NCBI RefSeq assembly: GCF_008180725.1
Contig: NZ_VTEV01000010.1
Coordinates: 74,582 to 138,581 of the forward strand
Length of the DNA stretch: 64,000 nucleotides
Direction of reading: 5' to 3'
Origin: Sutcliffiella horikoshii
GTDB lineage: Bacteria; Bacillota; Bacilli; Bacillales; Bacillaceae_I
Shown: piece by piece, positions 28,332 through 37,528 of the stretch
Layout: each line of letters starts with the position of its first letter
Position numbering within the stretch: the first letter of the stretch is position 1
Notes under the pieces: model-generated
Seen by the model: only the letters and a program-made list of their open reading frames with translations
Database searches by the model: none
What the model was told of the DNA's origin: nothing
Made by a program: the position numbers and the translations under genes

Positions 28332-29729
28332 TTGGACAATCAGCTTCAACAAGAAAAGATTCAGGATACTGGGCGACCAATACCCAAAAAATCTTATAGC
28401 ATGCAAGAGTATTTACAGTTTATCCTTCCTAGTTTTATTGGTATTGTTCTATTTATTATCCCTTTTCCATTTAATGGTGAAATTACAATTCCTGTTGCAA
28501 TATTAGCTAAATTAGTGCAGAACAGTTTTACAAGTATTCTACCTTCTGTTATGACAGGTGTCATTGTGCTGACAACAATAATCACTATATTGGTAAAGTT
28601 ATCTAAACCGTTTCTGATTGAAAGATCTCCGTTTCTTTCCAAATTATTTGATGTCTCTCCTACCTGGCTTATTGCTAGAGTATTAGGGATGATCTTTGCA
28701 CTTATGACGTTATTTCAGTTTGGTCCAAGTTGGATTTGGTCTGAAAATACTGGTGGGTTGTTACTTTACGACTTAATTCCCGTACTGTTTTCCGTTTTCC
28801 TTTTCGCAGGGTTATTTTTACCGCTATTACTGAACTTTGGTCTTCTTGAATTATGTGGTGCCTTATTAACAAAAGTCATGCGACCACTCTTTAAACTGCC
28901 TGGTCGTTCTTCCATTGACTGTTTGGCATCTTGGTTGGGTGACGGTACGATTGGTGTCCTATTAACCAATAAACAATATGAAGATGGATATTATACAAAA
29001 AGAGAAGCTGTTATTATAGGGACAACCTTTTCTGTTGTATCAATTACGTTTACAATAGTTGTCATCTCGTACTTAAATCTTCAACATGTATTTGGACCAT
29101 TTTATCTTACAATTGTCATCGCGGGCCTTGTAGCAGCATTTATATGTCCTAGAATCCCACCATTATCTAGAAAGCCAGATACCTACTATGAACAAGCTGA
29201 AAAAAAGATAGATGAACGTCTACCAAAAAACATGACACACTTTTCATGGGGCTTGAATCAAGCTATTCAACAAGCGAAGAAAAATAAAAGTTATGCTACA
29301 GTATTGAAGGGAGGAATCCAAAACGTACTAGATATGTGGATGGGCGTTATTCCTATCGTCATGGCAATTGGAACGACAGCACTAATCATTGCCGAATACA
29401 CCCCTGTCTTTAAGTATCTAGGAATTCCGTTTATCCCGCTTCTCACTCTCATGCAAGTGCCGGAAGCAGCGGCTGCTTCTCAAACAATGGTTGTAGGTTT
29501 TGCAGATATGTTTCTACCAGCTATTATTGGCAGTTCGATTGAAAGCGAACTAACCCGCTTTGTCATTGGCTGTGTATCTGTCACACAATTAATCTATATG
29601 TCAGAAGTAGGTGGACTGTTATTGGGATCTAAGTTACCTGTTCGTTTTTTTGAATTGGTCATCATTTTCCTTCAACGTACGATTATTACGCTACCTATAA
29701 TTGTCTTAATGGCTCACATTATTTTTTAA
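28332..29729 (+). CDS. YjiH family membrane protein (nucleoside-recognition/GATE domain)
   Basis: About 465 residues, polytopic, matching the YjiH family: WLGDGTIGVLLTNKQYEDGYYTKREAVIIGTTFS in the middle and MQVPEAAAASQTMVVGFADMFLPAI plus MSEVGGLLLGSKLP near the C-terminus. Transport substrate not established; members lie near amino-acid catabolic genes. Here it has a sigma-54 promoter and enhancer-like sites like those of the roc operon, so a role in uptake of arginine/ornithine-type amino acids is a reasonable inference. TTG at 28332 follows TGAGGTG by 6 nt. Confidence 0.83.
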   Translation: MDNQLQQEKIQDTGRPIPKKSYSMQEYLQFILPSFIGIVLFIIPFPFNGEITIPVAILAKLVQNSFTSILPSVMTGVIVLTTIITILVKLSKPFLIERSPFLSKLFDVSPTWLIARVLGMIFALMTLFQFGPSWIWSENTGGLLLYDLIPVLFSVFLFAGLFLPLLLNFGLLELCGALLTKVMRPLFKLPGRSSIDCLASWLGDGTIGVLLTNKQYEDGYYTKREAVIIGTTFSVVSITFTIVVISYLNLQHVFGPFYLTIVIAGLVAAFICPRIPPLSRKPDTYYEQAEKKIDERLPKNMTHFSWGLNQAIQQAKKNKSYATVLKGGIQNVLDMWMGVIPIVMAIGTTALIIAEYTPVFKYLGIPFIPLLTLMQVPEAAAASQTMVVGFADMFLPAIIGSSIESELTRFVIGCVSVTQLIYMSEVGGLLLGSKLPVRFFELVIIFLQRTIITLPIIVLMAHIIF

Positions 29730-29827
29730 ATCTAATCTGTATATTTGTGTTACTGTTTACATACTGTTGTGGATGGTCTCGGGAGTCTTGTGCCTTTCGC
29801 TTTTAACAAAGACTTTTATATAAAAAT

Positions 29828-29870
29828 GGCTGTCTAAAAATCAGTAAAAGCTGATTTTTAGACAGCCTCT
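29828..29870 (+). terminator. Rho-independent terminator of the YjiH-family gene
   Basis: GGCTGTCTAAAAATCAG pairs perfectly (17 bp) with CTGATTTTTAGACAGCC around a 6-nt loop, followed by TCTTTT. Confidence 0.9.
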
Positions 29871-29913
29871 TTTGGTGGAAATCAACAGCGTATTGATACG
29901 TGTTCAAATAAGA

Positions 29914-29940
29914 AAAAGGCTTGGGTTATCCCAAACCTTG
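29914..29940 (-). terminator. Terminator of the roc operon
   Basis: AAGGCTTGGG and CCCAAACCTT pair around TTAT; the minus-strand 3' side is CCTTTTTCTT. It lies 24 bp beyond the last gene. Confidence 0.78.
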
Positions 29941-29963
29941 TAATCGCTATAAAAAAGATAAAA

Positions 29964-30242
29964 TCAATCAGATCCTGTAATAATGAAATCATCTTGTAAA
30001 GAAGCTAATCGCATATTCCGTCTTACCTGATCCCCTTGATTTACTACGAGGGAGGTGATGTGTCCACTTGCACCTACTGAGATTCCCTCTATCTTCCCTT
30101 CTGTTGTTTTGATTAAGAAGAGATTTTCCCACTCATATACATGGCAATTTCCACGAACGTACATTTTTTCAATTATTCCATCATATGGACACTTAATTAA
30201 ATGATATCGTTGGATCACATTCTTCACTCCTTGTAAATTCAT
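29964..30242 (-). CDS. Small biotin/lipoyl-domain-like protein
   Basis: 92 residues. The C-terminal half (GKIEGISVGASGHITSLVVNQGDQVRRNMRLASLQDD) has the sandwich pattern of a biotinyl/lipoyl domain with G-x-V-x-x-G-D-x-V, but the usual Met-Lys-Met attachment site is absent. It is 18 bp downstream of the glutamate dehydrogenase gene and before the operon terminator, so it is part of the roc operon. Role unknown; perhaps a non-modified structural relative. Confidence 0.7.
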   Translation of the reverse strand: MNLQGVKNVIQRYHLIKCPYDGIIEKMYVRGNCHVYEWENLFLIKTTEGKIEGISVGASGHITSLVVNQGDQVRRNMRLASLQDDFIITGSD

Positions 30243-30260
30243 TGAATCAGTGGATTATAA

Positions 30261-31529
30261 TTAAATCCAACCTCGGAATTGTGATGCTTCTGCCATTTTT
30301 CGAACACCAACCATATAAGCAGCTAAACGCATGTTCACATCTCTGTCTTGAGAAACACGAAAAACTTGATTAAATGAATCAACGATAACTTTATTAAGTT
30401 TTTCAATAACTTCTTCTTCAGGCCAATAGAAACCTTGATTATTTTGCACCCACTCAAAATAAGAAACGGTGACACCACCCGCACTTGCAAGCACATCTGG
30501 AACCAGAAGTACGCCACGTTCTGTTAAAACCTTGGTTGCTTCTAGAGTGGTTGGACCATTGGCTGCTTCCACGACAATTGCCGCTTTAATTTTATGGCAA
30601 TTTTGAGCGGTAATTTGGTTGGAGATTGCCGCAGGAACTAAGATATCACATTCAAGTTCTAATAATTGTTCATTTGATATCGTATGTTCAAAAAGAGTCG
30701 TTACTGTTCCAAAGCTATCTCTTTTATCAAGTAAATAATCAATATCTAATCCTGCTGGATCATACAAAGCACCATAAGCATCAGATATCCCAATCACTTT
30801 TGCTCCTGCATCATGCATAAATTTTGCTAAAAAACTACCAGCGTTGCCAAATCCCTGAATGACCACGCGAGCACCCTTCAATGGAATTCCCTTTTTGGCA
30901 GCAGCTTCCTCTATACAGATGGTGACACCAAGTGCCGTCGCTTTTTCTCTACCATGCGACCCACCAAGTACGAGGGGCTTACCCGTTATAAAGCCGGGCG
31001 AATCAAATTCACGTAATCGACTATATTCATCCATCATCCAAGCCATAATTTGTGAATTGGTATATACGTCAGGAGCAGGGATATCCTTGGTAGGGCCGAC
31101 AATTTGACTGATTGCCCTGACATAACCTCTACTAAGTCGTTCTAACTCCGTAGCAGACATCTTCCTTGGATCGCAAATGATTCCTCCTTTCCCTCCTCCA
31201 TATGGTAAATTAGCAATGCCACATTTAAGGCTCATCCACATGGAAAGTGCCTTCACTTCCTCCTCATCCACCTCAGGATGGAAGCGTATTCCCCCCTTTG
31301 TTGGACCAACCGAGTCATTATGTTGTGCACGATATCCTGTAAATACTTTTGTTGATCCATCATCCATTCTGACAGGAATTCGTACTGTCAACATTCTAAG
31401 AGGTTCTTTTAATAGTTCAAATAGCTGATGTGAATATCCTAGTTTTTCTAATGCTTCTTTAATTACAACTTGAGTGGAAGTAAATAAATTTAAAGATTCT
31501 TCTTGGACATTTTTAACAACAGTACTCAT
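30261..31529 (-). CDS. rocG: NAD-specific glutamate dehydrogenase (RocG/GudB type)
   Basis: 422 residues, family length. The catalytic region GPTKGGIRFHP and LPYGGGKGGI (substrate Lys) is followed by DIPAPDVYTNSQIMAWMMDEY and the Rossmann motif VVIQGFGNAGSFLAKFMHDAGAKVIGISD. It deaminates glutamate to 2-oxoglutarate, the last step of arginine/ornithine/proline breakdown. Position 20 bp after rocD in a rocA-rocD-rocG cluster favours the catabolic RocG. Confidence 0.93.
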   Translation of the reverse strand: MSTVVKNVQEESLNLFTSTQVVIKEALEKLGYSHQLFELLKEPLRMLTVRIPVRMDDGSTKVFTGYRAQHNDSVGPTKGGIRFHPEVDEEEVKALSMWMSLKCGIANLPYGGGKGGIICDPRKMSATELERLSRGYVRAISQIVGPTKDIPAPDVYTNSQIMAWMMDEYSRLREFDSPGFITGKPLVLGGSHGREKATALGVTICIEEAAAKKGIPLKGARVVIQGFGNAGSFLAKFMHDAGAKVIGISDAYGALYDPAGLDIDYLLDKRDSFGTVTTLFEHTISNEQLLELECDILVPAAISNQITAQNCHKIKAAIVVEAANGPTTLEATKVLTERGVLLVPDVLASAGGVTVSYFEWVQNNQGFYWPEEEVIEKLNKVIVDSFNQVFRVSQDRDVNMRLAAYMVGVRKMAEASQFRGWI

Positions 31530-31548
31530 GGTTGGCCCCCTTGGATCA

Positions 31549-32745
31549 TTATTTAGTTAACACGCGTTGAATACGTTCAATCGCCCAATCTAGCTCCTCA
31601 ATCGTGATAATGAGTGGTGGTGCAAAGCGAATGACTGTATCATGGGTTTCTTTACATAAAAGACCGGTTTCTTTCAAAGCTTCACAGTATGGTCTCGCCT
31701 CTTCATGAAGTTCGACACCAATAAATAAACCTCTTCCGCGAATATCCTTGATCATTGGGTTATTAATCTCTTTTAAACGATTTATGAAGTAGTTTCCTAG
31801 GTCCATGGAACGTTCTGTAAGTTTTTCTTCTTCAAGCACTTCAAGAGATGCGATGGAAACTGCACATGCCATTGGGTTTCCTCCAAAAGTGGAGCCATGG
31901 GACCCAGGATTAAATACACCTAAAATCTCTTTGTCTGCAACAACACATGATATTGGGAATACGCCTCCGCCAAGTGCTTTCCCTAAGATATACATATCGG
32001 GTACGACATTTTCCCAATCACAAGCAAACATTTTACCTGATCGTCCAAGCCCTGATTGGATCTCATCTGCGACAAACAATACATTCTGTTCTTTACATAA
32101 GTTGTAGGCTTCCTTTAGAAATCCAGCGGGAGGAATAACAATCCCTGCCTCACCTTGAATAGGCTCTAGCAAAAATGCGGCAGTATTAGGAGTGATTGCC
32201 TCACGCAGTGCCTCTAAATCACCATAGGGAATTAATTTAATTCCCGGTAACATCGGACCAAAGCCTTTCTTATATTCAGACTCTGAAGAAAGTGATACCG
32301 CTGACATTGTTCTGCCATGAAAGTTTCCGGTACATGCGATTATTTCGGCTTGATTTTCAGCAATTCCCTTTACATTGTAGCCCCAGCGTCTAACCGTTTT
32401 TATCGCTGTTTCCACCGCCTCTGCTCCAGTGTTCATCGGAAGCGCCATGTCTTTTTTTGTTATCTTTGCTATTTTTTCGTACCACGGTCCTAATTGATCG
32501 TTATGAAATGCTCTTGATGTAAGAGTTACTCGGTCCGCTTGACCTTTTAGCGCTTGGATGATCTTGGGATGTCTATGTCCTTGGTTCACTGCGGAATATG
32601 CACTTAACATATCCATGTATTTGTTTCCTTCAGGATCTTCCACCCATACACCTTCAGCTTTTGAAATGACTATTGGAAGTGGATGATAATTCTTTGCACC
32701 GTACTTTTCTGTTTGCTCAATTAGACCTTCTGTCAATGTTGGCAT
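31549..32745 (-). CDS. rocD: Ornithine aminotransferase
   Basis: 398 residues of class III PLP-dependent aminotransferase. [17 protein letters not shown], the PLP-binding stretch [42 protein letters not shown] (Lys in GKALGGG) and [13 protein letters not shown] are all RocD-typical. It converts ornithine and 2-oxoglutarate to glutamate semialdehyde and glutamate. Between rocA (68 bp upstream) and rocG. Confidence 0.95.
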   Translation of the reverse strand: MPTLTEGLIEQTEKYGAKNYHPLPIVISKAEGVWVEDPEGNKYMDMLSAYSAVNQGHRHPKIIQALKGQADRVTLTSRAFHNDQLGPWYEKIAKITKKDMALPMNTGAEAVETAIKTVRRWGYNVKGIAENQAEIIACTGNFHGRTMSAVSLSSESEYKKGFGPMLPGIKLIPYGDLEALREAITPNTAAFLLEPIQGEAGIVIPPAGFLKEAYNLCKEQNVLFVADEIQSGLGRSGKMFACDWENVVPDMYILGKALGGGVFPISCVVADKEILGVFNPGSHGSTFGGNPMACAVSIASLEVLEEEKLTERSMDLGNYFINRLKEINNPMIKDIRGRGLFIGVELHEEARPYCEALKETGLLCKETHDTVIRFAPPLIITIEELDWAIERIQRVLTK

Positions 32746-32813
32746 TTAATATCCCACCTAATTTTTTTCTTTATGCTAGCCTGAAATCAACGCAAATCTA
32801 ACATTGCTTTTCT

Positions 32814-34370
32814 TTAAAGCGTTTCAGACGTTGTTTTCCCTTGTAAGTGAAGTAATAAGTAGTCCGGTCCTCCGGCTTTAGAGTCTGTTCCAGACATATT
32901 AAATCCGCCAAATGGTTGATATCCTACAATTGCTCCTGTGCAGCCCCTGTTAAAGTAAAGGTTACCGACGTGGAAGTCTTCACGTGCCTTCTCTATGTTT
33001 TTGCGATTATTTGTAATCACCGCTCCGGTTAACCCATATTCTGTGTTGTTTGCAATATCAATGGCATGGTGAAAATCCTTTGCTTTACAAAACGCAACAA
33101 CAGGTCCAAAAATTTCTTCTTTCATTATTCGTGCGTTTTCCTCTACGTCAGCAAAAATGGTTGGTTGGATAAACCAGCCTTTTTTATCTTCACATTCCCC
33201 ACCGAACATTAACCTGCCTTCTTCTTTTCCAATCGCAATATAGCTCATGATTTTATCAAATGCACCTTGGTCATTTACAGGACCCATCTTATTCGATCGT
33301 TGTGTAGGATCTCCTACTGTTAATTCTTTTGTTAACTCCACAACACGCTCTAGCACTTGATTATAAACATCTTCTAGAATAACCGCTCTTGAGCAGGCAG
33401 AGCATTTTTGTCCTGAGAAACCAAAGGCAGATGCAACAATTGATTGCGCTGCTAACTCTAGATCTGCTTCTTTGTCCACGACGATTGTGTCCTTTCCACC
33501 CATTTCAGCAACCACTCGTTTTAACCAAATTTGCCCAGGGTTTAATTTAGAAGCCCGCTCATAAATTCGCAATCCAACATCACGAGACCCAGTAAAGCTG
33601 ATAAAACGTGTACGTGGATGGTCGACCAAGTAGTCCCCTACCTCTACACCACTTCCAGGGATATAGTTCACAACTCCTGCAGGCAATCCTGCTTCTTCTA
33701 AAACCTCTATAAACTTTGCGGCAATCACTGGTGTTGTACTCGCTGGTTTAAGTAGCACTGTATTCCCTGTAACTAATGCTGCAGTCGTCATTCCGGCCAT
33801 GATAGCAAATGGAAAGTTCCATGGAGAAATAATGACGCCAACTCCCAATGGGATATAATTAAAACGATTGTATTCCATTGAACGACTCTCAACAGGAATC
33901 CCGTCTTTTAATTTCAGCATTTGACGAGCATAATACTCCATGAAGTCAATCGCTTCAGCCGTATCCGCATCCGCTTCATTCCAAGGTTTCCCTGCTTCTT
34001 TAACAAGAACAGCAGAGAATTCATGCTTTCGACGGCGTACAATAGCTGAAGCTCTGAATAAAATATCCGCTCTCATTTCGACCTTGGATTTTCTCCAAGT
34101 TTGAAATGTACGATCTGCCTCTTTCATCGCTTTTTCAGCCAGCTCTTGTGTCGCTTTTGAAACACGGCCAACCACTTCGTCCCTATTTGCAGGATTAACA
34201 GATACAATGGATTCTTCCGTAAGTATTCTTTCTCCGCCTATAATAAGGGGATAATGCTTCCCTAATTCAGATTCTACTTTTTGTAGAGCCGCTTCAAATT
34301 CTTTTACATTCCTCTGATCTGTAAAATCACAAAATGGCTCATGTTTATATGGTTGGACCAAACCGCTCAT
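32814..34370 (-). CDS. rocA: L-glutamate gamma-semialdehyde (1-pyrroline-5-carboxylate) dehydrogenase
   Basis: 518 residues, close to B. subtilis RocA (515). Aldehyde dehydrogenase motifs: [55 protein letters not shown] (Glu) and the catalytic Cys in [13 protein letters not shown]. It oxidises glutamate semialdehyde to glutamate. First gene of the operon, preceded by a perfect sigma-54 promoter and enhancer-like dyads. Confidence 0.95.
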   Translation of the reverse strand: MSGLVQPYKHEPFCDFTDQRNVKEFEAALQKVESELGKHYPLIIGGERILTEESIVSVNPANRDEVVGRVSKATQELAEKAMKEADRTFQTWRKSKVEMRADILFRASAIVRRRKHEFSAVLVKEAGKPWNEADADTAEAIDFMEYYARQMLKLKDGIPVESRSMEYNRFNYIPLGVGVIISPWNFPFAIMAGMTTAALVTGNTVLLKPASTTPVIAAKFIEVLEEAGLPAGVVNYIPGSGVEVGDYLVDHPRTRFISFTGSRDVGLRIYERASKLNPGQIWLKRVVAEMGGKDTIVVDKEADLELAAQSIVASAFGFSGQKCSACSRAVILEDVYNQVLERVVELTKELTVGDPTQRSNKMGPVNDQGAFDKIMSYIAIGKEEGRLMFGGECEDKKGWFIQPTIFADVEENARIMKEEIFGPVVAFCKAKDFHHAIDIANNTEYGLTGAVITNNRKNIEKAREDFHVGNLYFNRGCTGAIVGYQPFGGFNMSGTDSKAGGPDYLLLHLQGKTTSETL

Positions 34371-34400
34371 CCCCTTTTAAATTCTTTACACCTACTATAT

Positions 34401-34418
34401 AAGCAAGAATCGTGCCAA
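34401..34418 (-). promoter_or_regulatory. Sigma-54 promoter of the rocA-rocD-rocG operon
   Basis: Minus strand TTGGCAC (34412-34418), five bases, TTGCTT (34401-34406): full match to the -24/-12 consensus, 31 nt upstream of the rocA ATG. Confidence 0.88.
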
Positions 34419-34452
34419 CTATTAAACTGTGTGTTTATGGGAATGTACGCCA

Positions 34453-34474
34453 TGCAAAGCAATGTTTTTTTGCA
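34453..34474. promoter_or_regulatory. Candidate RocR enhancer site between rocA and the activator gene
   Basis: TGCAAA (34453-34458) and TTTGCA (34469-34474) form a dyad with a 10-bp centre, about 40 bp from the sigma-54 promoter and 100 bp before the divergent activator gene. A further GCAAAAATACATTGC lies at 34502-34516. Confidence 0.55.
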
Positions 34475-34574
34475 CGTATCTTACTTTAATATATCAATTC
34501 CGCAAAAATACATTGCACCTTATCCATCCATATCCTAAACTAGAAGGTAACTTGTTCGATTAGAGGTGCTTACA

Positions 34575-35987
34575 TTGTGGGAACAAAATGAAAGGTTGAA
34601 ACAGGATTACAAATCGATGTTAGAAAAATTATTAGATGTGATGGACGTCGGAGTACATGCCATTGATACACAGGGAAAAACCATAATTTATAATCGAAAA
34701 ATGACGGAAATTGAGGAAATGTGTGAGGAGGATGTGATTAATAAGTCTTTGCTGGAAGTCTTTAGGTTCCCAGAAGAGAAGGATAGCACACTCTTACAAG
34801 CATTGCTCCATGGTACTATAACAAAAAATACGAAACAAACGTATTTTAATAATAAAGGACAAGAGATAACAACCATTAATGACACATATCCTATTTTCAA
34901 TGAGGAAAATCAAGTAATTGGTGCAATCGAAATCGCGAAAGATGTTACAAAGCTTGAACGGATTATTCGTGAAAACATCCTCCTAAAAGGAGATGCAAAG
35001 TACACGTTTGATAGCATAATTGGTCAAAGTGAAGCTCTGTTTGAAGTGATTGAAAATAGTAAGCGAGCGACAAGAACCTCCTCCTCTGTTTTGATAATTG
35101 GAGAAACAGGAACAGGTAAAGAATTATTTGCCCAAAGTATCCATAACGGTAGTCTTCGATCTTCCAGACCATTCATCAGCCAAAACTGCGCAGCACTTCC
35201 AGACAATTTAATTGAAGGATTGCTCTTTGGTACAAAAAAAGGGGCTTTTACTGGCTCGATTGAGCGACCTGGTTTATTCGAGCAAGCCCAGGGTGGAACA
35301 CTATTACTAGATGAGATTAACTCGTTAAACCCTGCCTTACAAGCAAAGCTATTACGTGTGATACAAGAGAAATCGATTCGTAGAGTCGGAGATATCCAGG
35401 ATAAAAAAATCGATGTCCGTATTATAGCCACAATTAATGAAGATCCGATAGATGCGATTGCAAATGGCAATTTGCGAAAGGACCTCTATTATCGATTAGG
35501 CGTTGTTTCGATTTTTATTCCTCCTCTTCGGGAAAGAAAAGAGGATATTCCTTTACTAGTTAACTCATTTATTGAGAAGTACAATGATCTATTCAGTATG
35601 AATGTAAGAGGAATTAGCAAAGATGTGCTTGAATTGTTTTTTGAATATGATTGGCCTGGAAATGTGAGGGAACTTGAACATATTGTTGAAGGGGCAATGA
35701 ACCTATTAGATTACGAGGATACCATTACTTTTTCCCACCTGCCCCTTCCCTTTAGAAAAAAGACACATTTTAAAGAAACCGGCTTTACTTCTACCAAGAA
35801 TCAACCAGTTGAACCGGAACCGGAAGACAGCATGCAATCCTTTGAATCACATATGGAGAAAGCTGAAAAAGCATATTTACTTAAAGCTTTGGAGCAACAT
35901 GACTCCAACATTTCAAAAACTGCCAAAGCGTTAGGAATGAGCCGACAAAGTTTACAATATCGATTAAAGAAATATGGTGTGAAATAA
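34575..35987 (+). CDS. rocR: Sigma-54-dependent activator, RocR type (PAS-AAA-Fis)
   Basis: About 470 residues: PAS domain (about 20-130), AAA+ domain with Walker A GETGTGKE (about 176-183), sigma-54 contact loop GAFTGS (canonical GAFTGA), Walker B GGTLLLDE, and a C-terminal Fis-type helix-turn-helix NISKTAKALGMSRQSLQYRLKKYG. It is divergent from rocA, which has a sigma-54 promoter, so it should activate the roc operon (and probably the yjiH-like gene) in response to ornithine/arginine. TTG at 34575 follows AGAGG by 8 nt; GTG at 34566 lacks a site. Confidence 0.88.
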   Translation: MWEQNERLKQDYKSMLEKLLDVMDVGVHAIDTQGKTIIYNRKMTEIEEMCEEDVINKSLLEVFRFPEEKDSTLLQALLHGTITKNTKQTYFNNKGQEITTINDTYPIFNEENQVIGAIEIAKDVTKLERIIRENILLKGDAKYTFDSIIGQSEALFEVIENSKRATRTSSSVLIIGETGTGKELFAQSIHNGSLRSSRPFISQNCAALPDNLIEGLLFGTKKGAFTGSIERPGLFEQAQGGTLLLDEINSLNPALQAKLLRVIQEKSIRRVGDIQDKKIDVRIIATINEDPIDAIANGNLRKDLYYRLGVVSIFIPPLRERKEDIPLLVNSFIEKYNDLFSMNVRGISKDVLELFFEYDWPGNVRELEHIVEGAMNLLDYEDTITFSHLPLPFRKKTHFKETGFTSTKNQPVEPEPEDSMQSFESHMEKAEKAYLLKALEQHDSNISKTAKALGMSRQSLQYRLKKYGVK

Positions 35988-36018
35988 GGTGAAATTTATT
36001 ATTTTTAAACCTAAAAAA

Positions 36019-36062
36019 AGAAGACAGGGAACTTCCATGGATAAGAAGGTTCCTGTCTTCTG
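36019..36062 (-). terminator. Terminator between the rocR-like and add genes
   Basis: AGAAGACAGGGAACTTC pairs with GAAGGTTCCTGTCTTCT with one mismatch; the T-run is on the minus strand, so it ends add transcripts. Confidence 0.72.
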
Positions 36063-36177
36063 CAATATTTAAAAGTAAGCTCAAAACACGGCTTACAATC
36101 CAAATAATAGGCTAAAATGGTGCTTAACACTAATACTTTCATCTAGCCATTTACTAGGATTAGATAACTGATTAATT

Positions 36178-37179
36178 TTAAATGTACTGTATATATTTCT
36201 TCAGAGTTTCCTTTACCTTTTCATTTGCAAAAGAAGCTTGCACGCTATTCATGTAAATCTGTTTATACTCTACATCACTCATGGAAAACTCATTCCAGAC
36301 CAAATTACATTCCTTTGCCAATGTTGTGTTCGAAACTGTTCTGTTGTCTGTATTAACAGTTACTTTTATGCCGTCCCTGTGGAATTCATAGATTGGATGA
36401 TCACTGATTTGGTTTACTGCTTTGGTTTGGACATTACTTGTTGGACACATTTCAAGTACTATCTGTCTTTGCTTTACAATATTATAGGCTTCTTCACAAT
36501 CATGAATGAACACACCGTGTCCAATTCTTTCAGCACCTAACCATTTTACAGCTTCAAGTACATTTTTCCCGATTCCAGTTTCACCTGCGTGAATCGTGAC
36601 TCTAAAGCCATATTCTCTAGCCAATTTGATTGGTTCAATAAATTCCCTGCAAAAACCTTCCTCCTCAGAAGCACACAAATCAATTGCGACAACCCCTTTT
36701 CCTAAAAATTTCTGCCCCTTCTCAACGACTTCAAAAGCACTTTCCACCGGCATTGTTCTCATACATGACAAAATGATATTTCCATGAATATCAAATTTCT
36801 CTTCTGCCTCTTTCATTCCCTCTATCACACTTAGGATAATTTCTTCTATAGATAAACCCTTTTTTGTATGAAGTAATGGCGCAAAACGAACCTCCATATA
36901 TTTTACATTTTCATTTGCTGCATCTTCAAAAAGCTCAAACGTTATTCTTTTCAAACTTTCTTTTGATTGCATTACTAAATTAGGAATAGAGAATCTTTTA
37001 AGATAGTCATCTAAGGATTCACAGTTAAGTGGAGCAATTAGTTCTTCTTTCATCTCTTCCTTATCAAAAGAAGGTATATCGATGCCATCTTTCTTTGCAA
37101 TGTCAATGATGGTCTCCGGTCTAACACTCCCATCCAAATGGCAGTGCAGTTCAATTTTAGGTATTTTAGAAAAATTCAT
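36178..37179 (-). CDS. add: Adenosine deaminase
   Basis: 333 residues with the complete metallo-deaminase signature: zinc ligands in PKIELHCHLDGSVRP, substrate region VTIHAGETG with catalytic His and Glu, ERIGHGVFI, and VTVNTDNRTVSNT (Asp zinc ligand; note TDN where TDD is usual). It converts adenosine to inosine in purine salvage. The leader holds an adenine riboswitch with terminator, so expression should rise with adenine. Single-gene transcript. Confidence 0.92.
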   Translation of the reverse strand: MNFSKIPKIELHCHLDGSVRPETIIDIAKKDGIDIPSFDKEEMKEELIAPLNCESLDDYLKRFSIPNLVMQSKESLKRITFELFEDAANENVKYMEVRFAPLLHTKKGLSIEEIILSVIEGMKEAEEKFDIHGNIILSCMRTMPVESAFEVVEKGQKFLGKGVVAIDLCASEEEGFCREFIEPIKLAREYGFRVTIHAGETGIGKNVLEAVKWLGAERIGHGVFIHDCEEAYNIVKQRQIVLEMCPTSNVQTKAVNQISDHPIYEFHRDGIKVTVNTDNRTVSNTTLAKECNLVWNEFSMSDVEYKQIYMNSVQASFANEKVKETLKKYIQYI

Positions 37180-37201
37180 TGTTGTCCTCCTTTTTTAACA
37201 A

Positions 37202-37264
37202 AAAAATTCCTGATCACGAAGAAAGCACAAGTGAAAATTCTTGTATTTTCTTCGTAATCAGGAA
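37202..37264 (-). terminator. Riboswitch-controlled terminator of add
   Basis: On the minus strand AATTCCTGATTACGAAG pairs with CTTCGTGATCAGGAATT, extended by ACAAG/CTTGT, then TTTTTTT. Its 5' arm contains the 3' strand of aptamer helix P1, so ligand binding would prevent terminator formation. Confidence 0.88.
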
Positions 37265-37315
37265 TTATTGGTACCTGGTAGAAACCTCCAAACCATATTA
37301 TTGGAGTTATACGAA
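37251..37315 (-). ncRNA. Adenine-sensing purine riboswitch
   Basis: On the minus strand P1 TTCGTA/TACGAA encloses the conserved purine aptamer: TATAA, then ATATGG, GGTTTCTACC and CCTGATTAC. The base that decides specificity (position 74) is U in GATTAC, as in pbuE and Vibrio add, rather than C, so adenine is the predicted ligand. Confidence 0.92.
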
Positions 37316-37528
37316 TTTGAGCATTTTATTAAGTTCTTTATTAAGATAATAAATTATATCCCTATTGTCAATGAGCTAGAATTACTTTCATCTCTCTCAT
37401 GGAAGATCACTTCTCCTTTTATAACGGTATTTAGATTAGGGAACGCATAGTTTTTAGTTCATGAGTGATAATATATCCATGAAAAGTTATTTGAGGTACC
37501 CTCTCTTTTAGCTATAGGAGGTCCCCCA

